Positions 27,018 through 33,626 of a stretch of 64,000 nucleotides of DNA are shown one piece after another. The notes under the pieces were generated by a model that did not search any database, was not told the origin of the DNA, and was given only the letters and a program-made list of their open reading frames with translations. The position numbers and the translations under genes are program-made. Numbering within the stretch: the stretch's first letter is position 1; every line of letters begins with the position of its first letter. The DNA is from SHAN690 sp041391765. GTDB lineage: Bacteria > Bacteroidota > Bacteroidia > Flavobacteriales_G > Salibacteraceae. The DNA is taken from the NCBI GenBank assembly GCA_041391765.1, contig JAWKNJ010000014.1, positions 154,880-218,879 on the forward strand, given 5' to 3'.

Positions 27018-27935
27018 ATGAAAACAGCAATCTCCATATCAAATGTCAGCAAGTCCTACAAAGACGTTCAAGCCCTGAAGAACATCAGTTTCGAAGTAGG
27101 CGAGGGCGAACTTTTTGGGTTGATCGGGCCGGACGGTGCAGGAAAGACCACGTTGTTTCGAATCCTGTGCACACTGATGCTGCCCGACAGTGGAGAAGCG
27201 CGCGTGTGCGACTTGGATGTGGTCGAAGACTTTCGGGCCATCCGCAACCGCATCGGCTACATGCCCGGTCGATTCTCTCTTTATCAGGATTTGACCGTGG
27301 AAGAAAACCTTGAATTCTTCGCAACCATCTTCGGGACGACAATCGCGGAGAATTACGACCTCATCAAAGACATTTACGTGCAACTCGAGCCTTTCAAAAA
27401 CCGATTGGCCGGAGCACTGAGCGGAGGGATGAAGCAAAAGCTCGCCTTATGCTGCGCACTCATCCACAAACCCGATGTCTTGTTTTTGGACGAACCAACC
27501 ACCGGAGTTGATGCCGTCAGCCGCAAGGAGTTTTGGCAAATGCTGAAACGACTCAAAGAAGACAGGCTCGCCATTTTGGTCAGCACGCCTTACATGGATG
27601 AAGCCGCCCTATGCGATCGGGTTGCGCTCATACAGCAAGGCGAGATTTTGAGCATCAACACCCCCGAAAAGATCAGTGAGGAATTTCAGGGAACACTCAT
27701 CGCGATGAAGAGCCATCGTGTCTACGAACTTCTAACTGCCCTCCGCAACCATCCGCTGACGGTGAGTTGCTACGCCTTTGGTGAGTTCCTGCACGTGACT
27801 CTGCGTGAGGCCTCCGATGCCAAGCAGCTCGAAAGCGACATTCGCGCTCAGGGATTTGATGACCTCGAGGCACATCCTGTGACTCCCGGCATTGAAAACG
27901 TATTCATGCAACTGCTTAAACAATCGGCTGCCTGA
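27018..27935 (+). CDS. ABC transporter ATP-binding protein (YbhF N-half type)
   Basis: A 305-residue ATPase. It has Walker A GPDGAGKTT (about residues 37-45), signature ALSGGMKQKLAL, Walker B DVLFLDEPTTGVD, and an H-loop region in which the usual His is replaced (LVSTPYMDEA). The Walker A Asp and the VSTPYMDEA loop are typical of the first ATPase domain of YbhF. In E. coli both domains are in one protein; here they are two genes overlapping by one base (27935). It would power the ABC-2 permeases downstream. Confidence 0.92.
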   Translation: MKTAISISNVSKSYKDVQALKNISFEVGEGELFGLIGPDGAGKTTLFRILCTLMLPDSGEARVCDLDVVEDFRAIRNRIGYMPGRFSLYQDLTVEENLEFFATIFGTTIAENYDLIKDIYVQLEPFKNRLAGALSGGMKQKLALCCALIHKPDVLFLDEPTTGVDAVSRKEFWQMLKRLKEDRLAILVSTPYMDEAALCDRVALIQQGEILSINTPEKISEEFQGTLIAMKSHRVYELLTALRNHPLTVSCYAFGEFLHVTLREASDAKQLESDIRAQGFDDLEAHPVTPGIENVFMQLLKQSAA

Positions 27936-28675
27936 TGGAACAAGAAAAGGTCATCATAGCCGACAAGCTCACGCGGAAGTTTGGGGATTTTATCGCCACC
28001 AATGCCATCACCTTCGAGGTGAGCAAGGGCGAGATTTTCGGTTTTCTTGGTGCGAATGGGGCTGGGAAAACCACCGCCATGCGTATGCTTTGCGGGTTGC
28101 TCGCCCCAAGTTCGGGCAAGGCCACTGTGGCCGGTTACGATGTCGGTACCCAAGCCGAAATGGTCAAAAAACACATCGGCTACATGAGCCAGAAGTTTAG
28201 CCTGTATGAAGACCTCACCGTCAAGGAAAACTTCCTGTTTTATGGCGGTGTCTATGGACTGAAGCGAAAAGACATTCTCGATCGATTGGATCAAATGCTG
28301 CAGCGGCTTGAGCTGGAGCACGCTCTGAAAACTATGGTCGGTGACCTGCCCTTGGGTTGGAAGCAAAAGCTGAGTTTTTCATTGGCCATGCTGCATCGAC
28401 CAGAGATTGTTTTTCTGGACGAACCGACCGGAGGAGTCGACCCCATTACACGAAGACAGTTTTGGGACTTGATCTACGAAGCCGCCCATGATGGTGTCAC
28501 CATTTTCGTGACCACGCACTACATGGACGAAGCCGAGTATTGCGATCGCGTCAGCATCATGGTGGATGGCGTCATCGAAGCGTTGGACAGTCCCGAGAAT
28601 TTGAGAAAATCATTCAATGCCGACACCATGGATGCGGTGTTTCAAGAACTGGCAAGAGGAACATCAACGAAATGA
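27935..28675 (+). CDS. ABC transporter ATP-binding protein (YbhF C-half type)
   Basis: A 246-residue ATPase. It has Walker A GANGAGKTT, a diverged signature LPLGWKQKLSF in place of LSGGQ, Walker B IVFLDEPTGGVDP and a regular H-loop (FVTTHYMDEAEYCD). The LPLGWKQ signature is the form seen in the C-terminal half of YbhF-like proteins, so this is probably the partner of the previous ATPase in an asymmetric heterodimer. The start codon overlaps the preceding stop by one base (TGATGG), indicating translational coupling. Confidence 0.92.
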   Translation: MEQEKVIIADKLTRKFGDFIATNAITFEVSKGEIFGFLGANGAGKTTAMRMLCGLLAPSSGKATVAGYDVGTQAEMVKKHIGYMSQKFSLYEDLTVKENFLFYGGVYGLKRKDILDRLDQMLQRLELEHALKTMVGDLPLGWKQKLSFSLAMLHRPEIVFLDEPTGGVDPITRRQFWDLIYEAAHDGVTIFVTTHYMDEAEYCDRVSIMVDGVIEALDSPENLRKSFNADTMDAVFQELARGTSTK

Positions 28676-28723
28676 TTCGGATCATAAACATAACCCGCAC
28701 AAACAATGCGACTTCTGGGAGCC

Positions 28724-28769
28724 CGCTGACAGCTGAGAGCTTAAAGCTGACAGCTATCAGCCTTCAGCC
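28724..28769. repeat. AGCTGATAGC-type interspersed repeat, copy 4
   Basis: Reads GCTGACAGCTGAGAGC, TTAAAGCTGACAGC and TATCAGCCTTCAGCCC, in the 124-base gap between the second ATPase and the first permease. It is a solitary copy with no captured gene. Confidence 0.65.
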
Positions 28770-28799
28770 CTTGGTTGCTCCTTTGAACTTATTCGTAAT

Positions 28800-29909
28800 A
28801 TGAAACAGTTCCTCGCCTTCGTCAAAAAAGAGTTCCGTCACATCTTCCGTGACAGGCGCACGCTCCTCATCTTGTTCGGTATGCCCGTGGCGCAGGTCAT
28901 GATCTTCGGTTTTGCGCTAAACAACGAAGTCGAAAACGCAGGTGTGGTGGTCTACGACATGGCAGGCGACTATGAAAGCACCACCCTCATCAACCACCTC
29001 GATGCCTCGTCCTACTTTTTCGTGGAGCGCATGGCACATCAAGTGGAAGACATCGAAGAATCCTTCCGCCAAAACAAAGCCCGCCTCGGCATCATGATCC
29101 CGGCCGACTTTGGTTCGAAATTGCTGCGTGGCGAGCAACCTGCCATCAAAATCGTGAGCGATGCCAGCGATCCCAACCAGGCGCAGGTACTCACTTCCTA
29201 CGCCAAGGCCATCATCCTGACCCACGTGCGAGATCGTGCGCAGATTCAGGTCGAAATGCCCATCGTGCAAGCCGTTCCGCGGATGATCTTCAATCCTGAA
29301 CTTAAAGCCGTATACATGTTCGTGCCTGGAGTTATGGGGCTCATCCTCATGCTGGTCAGTGCCATGATGACCGCCCTCACCATCGCCAAGGAAAAAGAAC
29401 TCGGCACTATGGAACTGCTACTCGTCAGCCCGCTGCGATCGGCCCATATCATTTTTGGAAAAGTCACGCCTTACTGGGCGCTGAGCTTTTTGAATGCATT
29501 GATCATCGTGCTGCTTGGCATCACCGTGTTTGACATGCCCATGAACGGTTCTGTCTTCTTGCTCACCTTGAGCTGTTTGCTATTCAGCTTGTGTGCACTT
29601 GCATTGGGCATTTTCATCAGTGCCAGAGCCAACTCGCAACTCACCGCCATGCTCGTTTCCATGATGGGCTTGCTTTTGCCCACCATCCTGCTCAGCGGCT
29701 TCATGTTCCCCATCGAAAACATGCCGATGATCCTGCAAGTCATCAGCAACATCATTCCCGCCAAGTGGTTCATCATCCTCATCAAAGGCCTGATGATCAA
29801 AGGCTCGGGCATGGATATGCTGTGGATGCCGATGGGTGTGCTCGTCCTCATCACCTTGGTGCTCAGCGTGGCGGCCATCAAAAACGTCAAACCCCGATTG
29901 GAATCATGA
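28800..29909 (+). CDS. ABC-2 type permease (YbhS/YbhR family)
   Basis: A 369-residue inner-membrane permease. The first helix (about 22-42) is followed by a periplasmic domain of about 130 residues. Five further helices sit in the C-terminal half, including the family pattern ALTIAKEKELGTMELLLVSP and PTILLSGFMFPIENMP. It pairs with the next permease to make the membrane channel. The end overlaps the next start by four bases. Third-position C is very frequent (ATC, CTC, GCC), which makes long antisense frames; those are shadows. Confidence 0.92.
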   Translation: MKQFLAFVKKEFRHIFRDRRTLLILFGMPVAQVMIFGFALNNEVENAGVVVYDMAGDYESTTLINHLDASSYFFVERMAHQVEDIEESFRQNKARLGIMIPADFGSKLLRGEQPAIKIVSDASDPNQAQVLTSYAKAIILTHVRDRAQIQVEMPIVQAVPRMIFNPELKAVYMFVPGVMGLILMLVSAMMTALTIAKEKELGTMELLLVSPLRSAHIIFGKVTPYWALSFLNALIIVLLGITVFDMPMNGSVFLLTLSCLLFSLCALALGIFISARANSQLTAMLVSMMGLLLPTILLSGFMFPIENMPMILQVISNIIPAKWFIILIKGLMIKGSGMDMLWMPMGVLVLITLVLSVAAIKNVKPRLES

Positions 29910-31024
29910 GCTCGCTGCCCCACATCATCCGCAAGGAGTTCACCCAGATCAGCCGAAACAAGGTCATGATCCCGCTCCTGTTTGTGATGCCCATCATTCA
30001 GTTGATCGTGCTCAGCTACGCGGCCGATTTCGAAGTCAAAAACCTTAACCTTGCCGTGGTCGATTTTGACCAAAGCCAAAGCTCGCGCCAGCTCATCCAA
30101 AAGTTCACCGCCTCGGGCTATTTCACCCTCGTGGGAAATTACACCACCACCGAAGGCGCCATGAACGCCATCGAACGCGATCAGGCCGACTTAGTGCTCA
30201 CCTTCCCCCTCCACATGGAGCGCCACCTGCTCAACCGCCAGGGTGTGGAAGTGCAGCTCCTGCTCAATGCCGTCAACAACCAAAAAGCGGGCATCGCCAG
30301 CAACTATGGCCAACAAGTCATCAATGCGTTTAACAGTGAACTGCTCAGCGGCATTTCACTGCCGGAAGGGATGAAACCAATCACTACTGATATCCGCGAA
30401 AGCTATTGGTACAATGCCGAGCTCGACTACAAAACCTTCATGGTGCCCGGCATTCTCGCCATCCTCGTCACCATGCTGACGGCCTTTCTCAGCAGCATCA
30501 ACATCATCCGCGAGCGCGAAATGGGCACCATCGAACAGCTCAACGTCACGCCCATCACCAAGAGCGAATTCATCCTCGGCAAGATCATTCCCTTTTGGGT
30601 CATCGGCATGGTGGTGATGAGCTTCGGGCTCGTCATTGCGCGGCTGTTGTTTGGCATTGGTGTGGCAGGCAGCTTTGTGTCGCTCTATGCCTTCGTAGCC
30701 ATTTACTTGGTCGCAGTGCTCGGCCTCGGCATCCTCATCAGCACCGTCACCGAAACCCAGCAGCAAGCCATGTTCATCACCTGGTTTTTCATGGTCATCT
30801 TCCTGCTGCTCAGCGGCCTGTTCACCCCTGTGGACAGTATACCGCAGTGGGCCAAGGCGCTCAACCTCATCAACCCCATCAAATACTTCGTAGAAGTCAT
30901 GCGCTCCATCATGCTCAAAGGCAGCTCCTTTGCCGACATCCGCACCCACTTTGTGATCATGACGGGCTTCGCCATCGGGTTTAATCTATTGGCGATGATG
31001 AGTTATCGGAAGACTACGGGGTGA
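29906..31024 (+). CDS. ABC-2 type permease (YbhR/YbhS family)
   Basis: The second 372-residue permease of the efflux pump. It has the same architecture as its neighbour: helix near 20-40, periplasmic domain, then five helices, with the motif SSINIIREREMGTIEQLNVTP and LLSGLFTPVDSIPQW. ATG 29906 (MSSLPHIIRKEFTQISRNK) overlaps the previous stop as ATGA; the frame open upstream of it is antigenic shadow of the first permease. It completes the TetR-TolC-HlyD-ABC-ABC-permease-permease operon, which probably exports hydrophobic drugs or toxic metabolites. Confidence 0.92.
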   Translation: MSSLPHIIRKEFTQISRNKVMIPLLFVMPIIQLIVLSYAADFEVKNLNLAVVDFDQSQSSRQLIQKFTASGYFTLVGNYTTTEGAMNAIERDQADLVLTFPLHMERHLLNRQGVEVQLLLNAVNNQKAGIASNYGQQVINAFNSELLSGISLPEGMKPITTDIRESYWYNAELDYKTFMVPGILAILVTMLTAFLSSINIIREREMGTIEQLNVTPITKSEFILGKIIPFWVIGMVVMSFGLVIARLLFGIGVAGSFVSLYAFVAIYLVAVLGLGILISTVTETQQQAMFITWFFMVIFLLLSGLFTPVDSIPQWAKALNLINPIKYFVEVMRSIMLKGSSFADIRTHFVIMTGFAIGFNLLAMMSYRKTTG

Positions 31025-31055
31025 GGCACAAGTTATTACAGTTGTTTGTATCAGG

Positions 31056-31091
31056 ATCAACAGCACGCTTATTGATGAGCGCACTGTTGAT
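31056..31091. terminator. Hairpin between convergent efflux and PIN genes
   Basis: ATCAACAG and CTGTTGAT form a perfect eight-base stem, extended after a two-base internal mismatch by CGCT/AGCG, around an eight-base loop. It lies between the convergent permease and PIN genes. It has no clear T-run, so it is a candidate terminator or RNA-protecting hairpin rather than a sure intrinsic terminator. Confidence 0.4.
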
Positions 31092-31146
31092 TACTTTACA
31101 CTAAAAGATCGATCCAAGATTCTAGGCGATAGAATTAAATGAAACA

Positions 31147-31656
31147 TTACGTAGACCAGCCTGTCAAACGAGTTTTTATTTCTCTTATCAGCTCTTCATT
31201 GTTTTGAAACGTAGTATTGATTTGGCACAGCCGATTGAGTTTTATGATTGCATCGCTGGCATTCAAAAGAGCCTTATCCACTAACTGATCAAATACCCAA
31301 AGCATGCCGTGATATTCTATGTGCCTGTTCTTTGCAGCTATTCTTACGTCCTTGTCACTACTGAGCAACATCGCATTTAACTTATTAGCCAAATAGAGAA
31401 CAGTTCTGTCCTGTATGGACACCCTTGCCGGAAGAACTTGCTGCATAATTTCTGTCCGCTCCATTGCCTGAAAAGCAACAACGTTCAGGCGCTTATTTTG
31501 TCTGTAGCCGTTTAATAGAGATTGTTGTTCAGGATACAATTCGCCATACACTTCAAAAGATGTGTGGACATCCAGATCCAATGAAAAGAAGGCATTGAGC
31601 AAATCCAAATCTATCAGGTCGATAAAAATATTAGCGTCTGTAACAGCGACCTTCAT
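31147..31656 (-). CDS. PIN-domain protein, putative RNase partner of XRE-ImmA
   Basis: A 169-residue protein with a PIN-like start VAVTDANIFIDLIDLDLL (Asp7). Further acidic residues sit at the expected spacing: Glu in SFEVYGELYPE, Asp in SIQDRTVLYLANKL and SSDKDVRIAAK. PIN proteins are Mg-dependent RNases and often toxins. It follows the XRE-ImmA gene by 22 bases in the same direction, an arrangement known for toxin-antitoxin-like pairs of an ImmA/IrrE peptidase with a PIN (DUF4411-like) protein. Function as a toxin is inferred; the C-terminal helical part (about 120-169) has no assigned role. Confidence 0.75.
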   Translation of the reverse strand: MKVAVTDANIFIDLIDLDLLNAFFSLDLDVHTSFEVYGELYPEQQSLLNGYRQNKRLNVVAFQAMERTEIMQQVLPARVSIQDRTVLYLANKLNAMLLSSDKDVRIAAKNRHIEYHGMLWVFDQLVDKALLNASDAIIKLNRLCQINTTFQNNEELIREIKTRLTGWST

Positions 31657-31678
31657 TCCTTGATCTCTTCAGTTGATT

Positions 31679-32746
31679 TTACAGACTTCCAGGAAGGATA
31701 TATTTCCTTCGGAATTCCGCGAGGCGTTGATTCTTGAGCTCGGCCGCCTTACTCATGGATATTTGATCTTCGGCCAACGCGCGAAACACCAGCTGATCAA
31801 AACGTGTTGCTTCTTCCTGTCCATCATAATCAACAGGTTCATTTTTGCGCCAGCCGTTTCGGCTAAACATTTTGAAAAACTCAAGTTTGAAGTTTGGATT
31901 CAAAATTCCCAGATCGGTTGCGCGCATCACAATTGCCTGCATTGATACACCGTACTGCTGCTTGATTTTTTCTAATTCGGGGATGAACACGCGAACACGG
32001 TGGTGGCCAAGCTCTGCTTTCAATGATTCTTCAGGAAGTAGTACCGCACTGGCAAATTGATCGCAATATTTTTCCTTATCTCGAAGCGTTTTGCCTTTTA
32101 ATTTTTTCTCCAACAATAGATGGCAGAGCTCGTGCAACAAGGTAAATCGTATGCGATCGCTCTTCTCTAAATAAACCCTGTTATAGGCAACCACAGGGAT
32201 TGTTCTATTTACCCAAGTCTGCAATCCATCAAAATCTTCATTCACTTCGAGTTCAACCACCTTGATGTGATTATCTTCCAGCAACTCGGCTACATTGTAG
32301 ATAGGGTCCAATCCCAGTTTCCATGCCTCACGCAATTTTTCGGCTGCCTTGGTCGCATCTTCATATGATTCATTTCTATCCTCATCAAATGGGTTTTTAA
32401 ACTCGGTTTCGATACCCATGATATTTTCTAGCTCAAGATAGCGGGTGAGATAATCTTTAGTGATTTCCTTCACTCTGTCAATCTCTTTAGTGGGTAAGCT
32501 AGTTTTTTTTCTGAATTCAATCTCACCCAAGGCCACTTCTGAGGTGCGATAGAAAAACTCCGGCTTTACGCCTAAGGCAATACTCAACATGAGTATCTTC
32601 TCGGTGTCTGGTTCTACTTCGCCCTTTTCATATTTATGAAGAGCCTGACGGGATAATGTGCCATGAAGGGCTTCTGCCAAATCTTGGAGAGAATACCCTT
32701 TTAACTTTCGAGCAGCTTTGAGTCGTTCTGCAATGGAGGAGCGCAT
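31679..32746 (-). CDS. XRE helix-turn-helix regulator fused to ImmA/IrrE metallopeptidase
   Basis: A 355-residue protein. Residues 4-60 are an XRE DNA-binding domain (LKAARKLKGYSLQDLAEALH...SRQALHKYEKGE). Residues about 150-260 are an ImmA/IrrE zinc peptidase with FTLLHELCHLLL (HELCH 205-209) and the following YCDQFASAVLLPEE motif. ATG 32746 replaces an upstream TTG that lies on the promoter. Such fusions are usually repressors inactivated by proteolysis and act as the antitoxin/regulator for a neighbouring gene, here the PIN protein. A palindrome upstream is the likely self-operator. Confidence 0.9.
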   Translation of the reverse strand: MRSSIAERLKAARKLKGYSLQDLAEALHGTLSRQALHKYEKGEVEPDTEKILMLSIALGVKPEFFYRTSEVALGEIEFRKKTSLPTKEIDRVKEITKDYLTRYLELENIMGIETEFKNPFDEDRNESYEDATKAAEKLREAWKLGLDPIYNVAELLEDNHIKVVELEVNEDFDGLQTWVNRTIPVVAYNRVYLEKSDRIRFTLLHELCHLLLEKKLKGKTLRDKEKYCDQFASAVLLPEESLKAELGHHRVRVFIPELEKIKQQYGVSMQAIVMRATDLGILNPNFKLEFFKMFSRNGWRKNEPVDYDGQEEATRFDQLVFRALAEDQISMSKAAELKNQRLAEFRRKYILPGSL

Positions 32747-32791
32747 GTTTTTGAGTTTAGGGATAAGACGAAATTCGGGCGCAACAGTTGA

Positions 32792-32799
32792 CAAACGTA
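32792..32799 (-). promoter_or_regulatory. -7 promoter element of the XRE-ImmA/PIN operon
   Basis: Minus-strand TACGTTTG fits TAnnTTTG exactly, 45 bases before the start. The palindrome at 32806-32821 lies immediately upstream, between -7 and the expected -33 position. Confidence 0.5.
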
Positions 32800-32805
32800 A
32801 GTTTA

Positions 32806-32821
32806 TTTACAAAATTGTAAA
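32806..32821. promoter_or_regulatory. Palindromic operator TTTACAA-AA-TTGTAAA
   Basis: A perfect inverted repeat with seven-base arms and a two-base centre, starting seven bases upstream of the -7 box of the XRE-ImmA gene. Size, symmetry and place fit a binding site for the XRE dimer and negative autoregulation. This role is inferred; the symmetry is read directly. Confidence 0.6.
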
Positions 32822-32961
32822 CTTTCTTTTTTTAATATTTATCTTGAAGGCAACCACACTATAACGCCCCGTCTTAAGGGATGTTCAGAGATACCGGAAT
32901 AGCGTTGTTGAAAGAATGTGGAAAGATTTACAGACTAGTCACGACAAAATTCCCGGAACTT

Positions 32962-33116
32962 TGATGAAATAAAAAACCGAAGGCTATGTGAGTAGGCTTC
33001 GGTCAGGTGAATTCCAGATTGGCGTCCCGAATTCGCCTGCTAATGTAGTACTTTATTGATACTACAACTTACTCACTCGGGCAGCTGAGCCCCACCTCAG
33101 TTTCAAACGGGGGCTC
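32962..33116 (-). ncRNA. Block of consecutive hairpins, candidate structured RNA
   Basis: Four stems follow one another. H1: ACCGAAGGCT / AGGCTTCGGT, 32976-33003, one mismatch. H2: CAGGTGAATTC / GAATTCGCCTG, 33004-33039. H3: TGTAGTA / TACTACA, 33044-33066, perfect. H4: GAGCCCC / GGGGCTC, 33087-33116, perfect. H4 competes with CTGAG/CTCAG (33085-33100) and GGGC/GCCC (33079-33092). Read leftwards, H1 is followed by six T, so a minus-strand RNA of about 150 bases ending at a terminator is the simplest reading. Read rightwards, the block would be the leader of the ubiquitin-like operon. The single imperfect pair in H2 is G-U in the plus-strand RNA but A-C in the minus, which favours the plus reading. 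Strand is therefore open. Confidence 0.4.
32970..33003 (-). terminator. Leftward intrinsic terminator (hairpin H1)
   Basis: On the minus strand the ten-base stem (9 of 10 pairs) with an eight-base loop is followed directly by TTTTTTATTT. No annotated gene on the minus strand ends here, which implies an unannotated leftward transcript or protection of the XRE operon from antisense read-through. Confidence 0.55.
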
Positions 33117-33137
33117 GAACAAATACATGTTTCAATT

Positions 33138-33311
33138 ATGGCAGTAAATAAGCCTACCGGAGACAACGCCCGTGTTGGCGCTGTTCGGAAGCGGAGCCAG
33201 GTTGAAAATCCAAAGACTGGATTGTTTGTAAAGCGTGATGCTGATACAGGAAAGTTCATGGATGTGAAAACCACTGGCGGCCCTTTCAAGGGTGTGCGTA
33301 AAGAGAAGTAG
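33138..33311 (+). CDS. Small basic protein heading the ubiquitin-like operon (57 aa)
   Basis: Starts ATG 33138, ends TAG 33311. The protein is Lys/Arg-rich and starts MAVNKPTGDNARVGAVRKRS, continues with NPKTGLFVKRDADTGKFMDV, and ends GGPFKGVRKEK. The pattern looks like a conserved small-protein family (NKPTGDNAR-GAV-KRSQ...KRD-xTGKFMD...FKGVRKE), not random translation. It has no membrane segment or catalytic motif. It is 72 bases upstream of the ubiquitin-like gene, with an intrinsic terminator in between. It might be a conjugation target, an adaptor or a regulator; the function is unknown. Confidence 0.75.
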   Translation: MAVNKPTGDNARVGAVRKRSQVENPKTGLFVKRDADTGKFMDVKTTGGPFKGVRKEK

Positions 33312-33336
33312 TGCGCTTGAGGTCATTACATCCCTT

Positions 33337-33366
33337 GCCCAGCGGGCAAAAGCTGGGCTATTTTTC
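33337..33366 (+). terminator. Intrinsic terminator/attenuator before the ubiquitin-like gene
   Basis: GCCCAGC, an eight-base loop, GCTGGGC, then TATTTTTC. The stem is perfect. Only 17 bases remain before the ATG of the ubiquitin-like gene, which leaves no room for a new promoter. Transcription of the downstream genes must therefore come by read-through from upstream, unless a promoter overlaps the terminator. Confidence 0.75.
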
Positions 33367-33383
33367 ATTAAAAAAGTAATAAA

Positions 33384-33626
33384 ATGAAAAAAGTAGTTTC
33401 AATAATTGTCAATGGACAAGAAAAGGAATGGGAAAAAGATGAAATCTCATTCAAAGAGGTTGTCATTCTAGCTTTCGGTAGCTATGATGAAAACCCGCAA
33501 ATAGTGTATACAGTAACCTACAAGCGTGGCCAAGGGAATAAGCCCGAGGGAACTATGGTGAAAGGAGAGTCTGTAAAGGTTAAGGATAAAATGATCTTCA
33601 ATGCTACGCGAACTGATAGATCATAG
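33384..33626 (+). CDS. Single-domain ubiquitin-like protein (multiubiquitin family)
   Basis: An 80-residue protein with the pattern of a Multi_ubiq (Pfam) domain: SIIVNGQEKEWEKDEISFKE, VVILAFGSYDENPQIVYTVT, YKRGQGNKPEGTMVKGESVK, then VKDKMIFNATRTDRS. It is expected to fold as a beta-grasp. Unlike ubiquitin it has no C-terminal diglycine and ends in TDRS, as I recall for this family. It overlaps the E1-like gene by 26 bases, which implies tight co-translation. The role is presumably a protein tag activated by the next gene product. The start is ATG 33384 after an A-rich leader typical of Bacteroidota ribosome-binding regions. Confidence 0.88.
   Translation: MKKVVSIIVNGQEKEWEKDEISFKEVVILAFGSYDENPQIVYTVTYKRGQGNKPEGTMVKGESVKVKDKMIFNATRTDRS

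Noticed and set aside
29591..29905. 105-codon extension of the second permease
   Set aside because: It is an out-of-frame reading of the first permease, rich in His and Arg; the ATGA overlap at 29906 gives the real start.
30356..30949. Long antisense frame (197 codons) across the second permease
   Set aside because: It is rich in His, Asp and Glu from reversed C-ending codons and runs exactly opposite a well-supported membrane protein; a shadow frame.
32870..33055. Short open frames through the hairpin block (remnant of a gene)
   Set aside because: Frames of 20-35 codons can be read, but each is cut by stops and none matches a family I can name; the sequence symmetry is better explained by RNA structure.
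32962..33116. Retron msr/msd RNA
   Set aside because: The hairpin block looked retron-like, but no reverse transcriptase is encoded nearby and no a1/a2 flanking pair was found.
33079..33125. tRNA or tmRNA remnant (GCTCGAAC / TTCGAGCCCC)
   Set aside because: The T-arm-like word is present, but no acceptor stem, anticodon arm or D-arm can be built around it.
33062..33289. 75-codon minus-strand frame opposite the 57-aa gene
   Set aside because: It overlaps the hairpin block and the better-supported plus-strand small protein and has no recognisable pattern.
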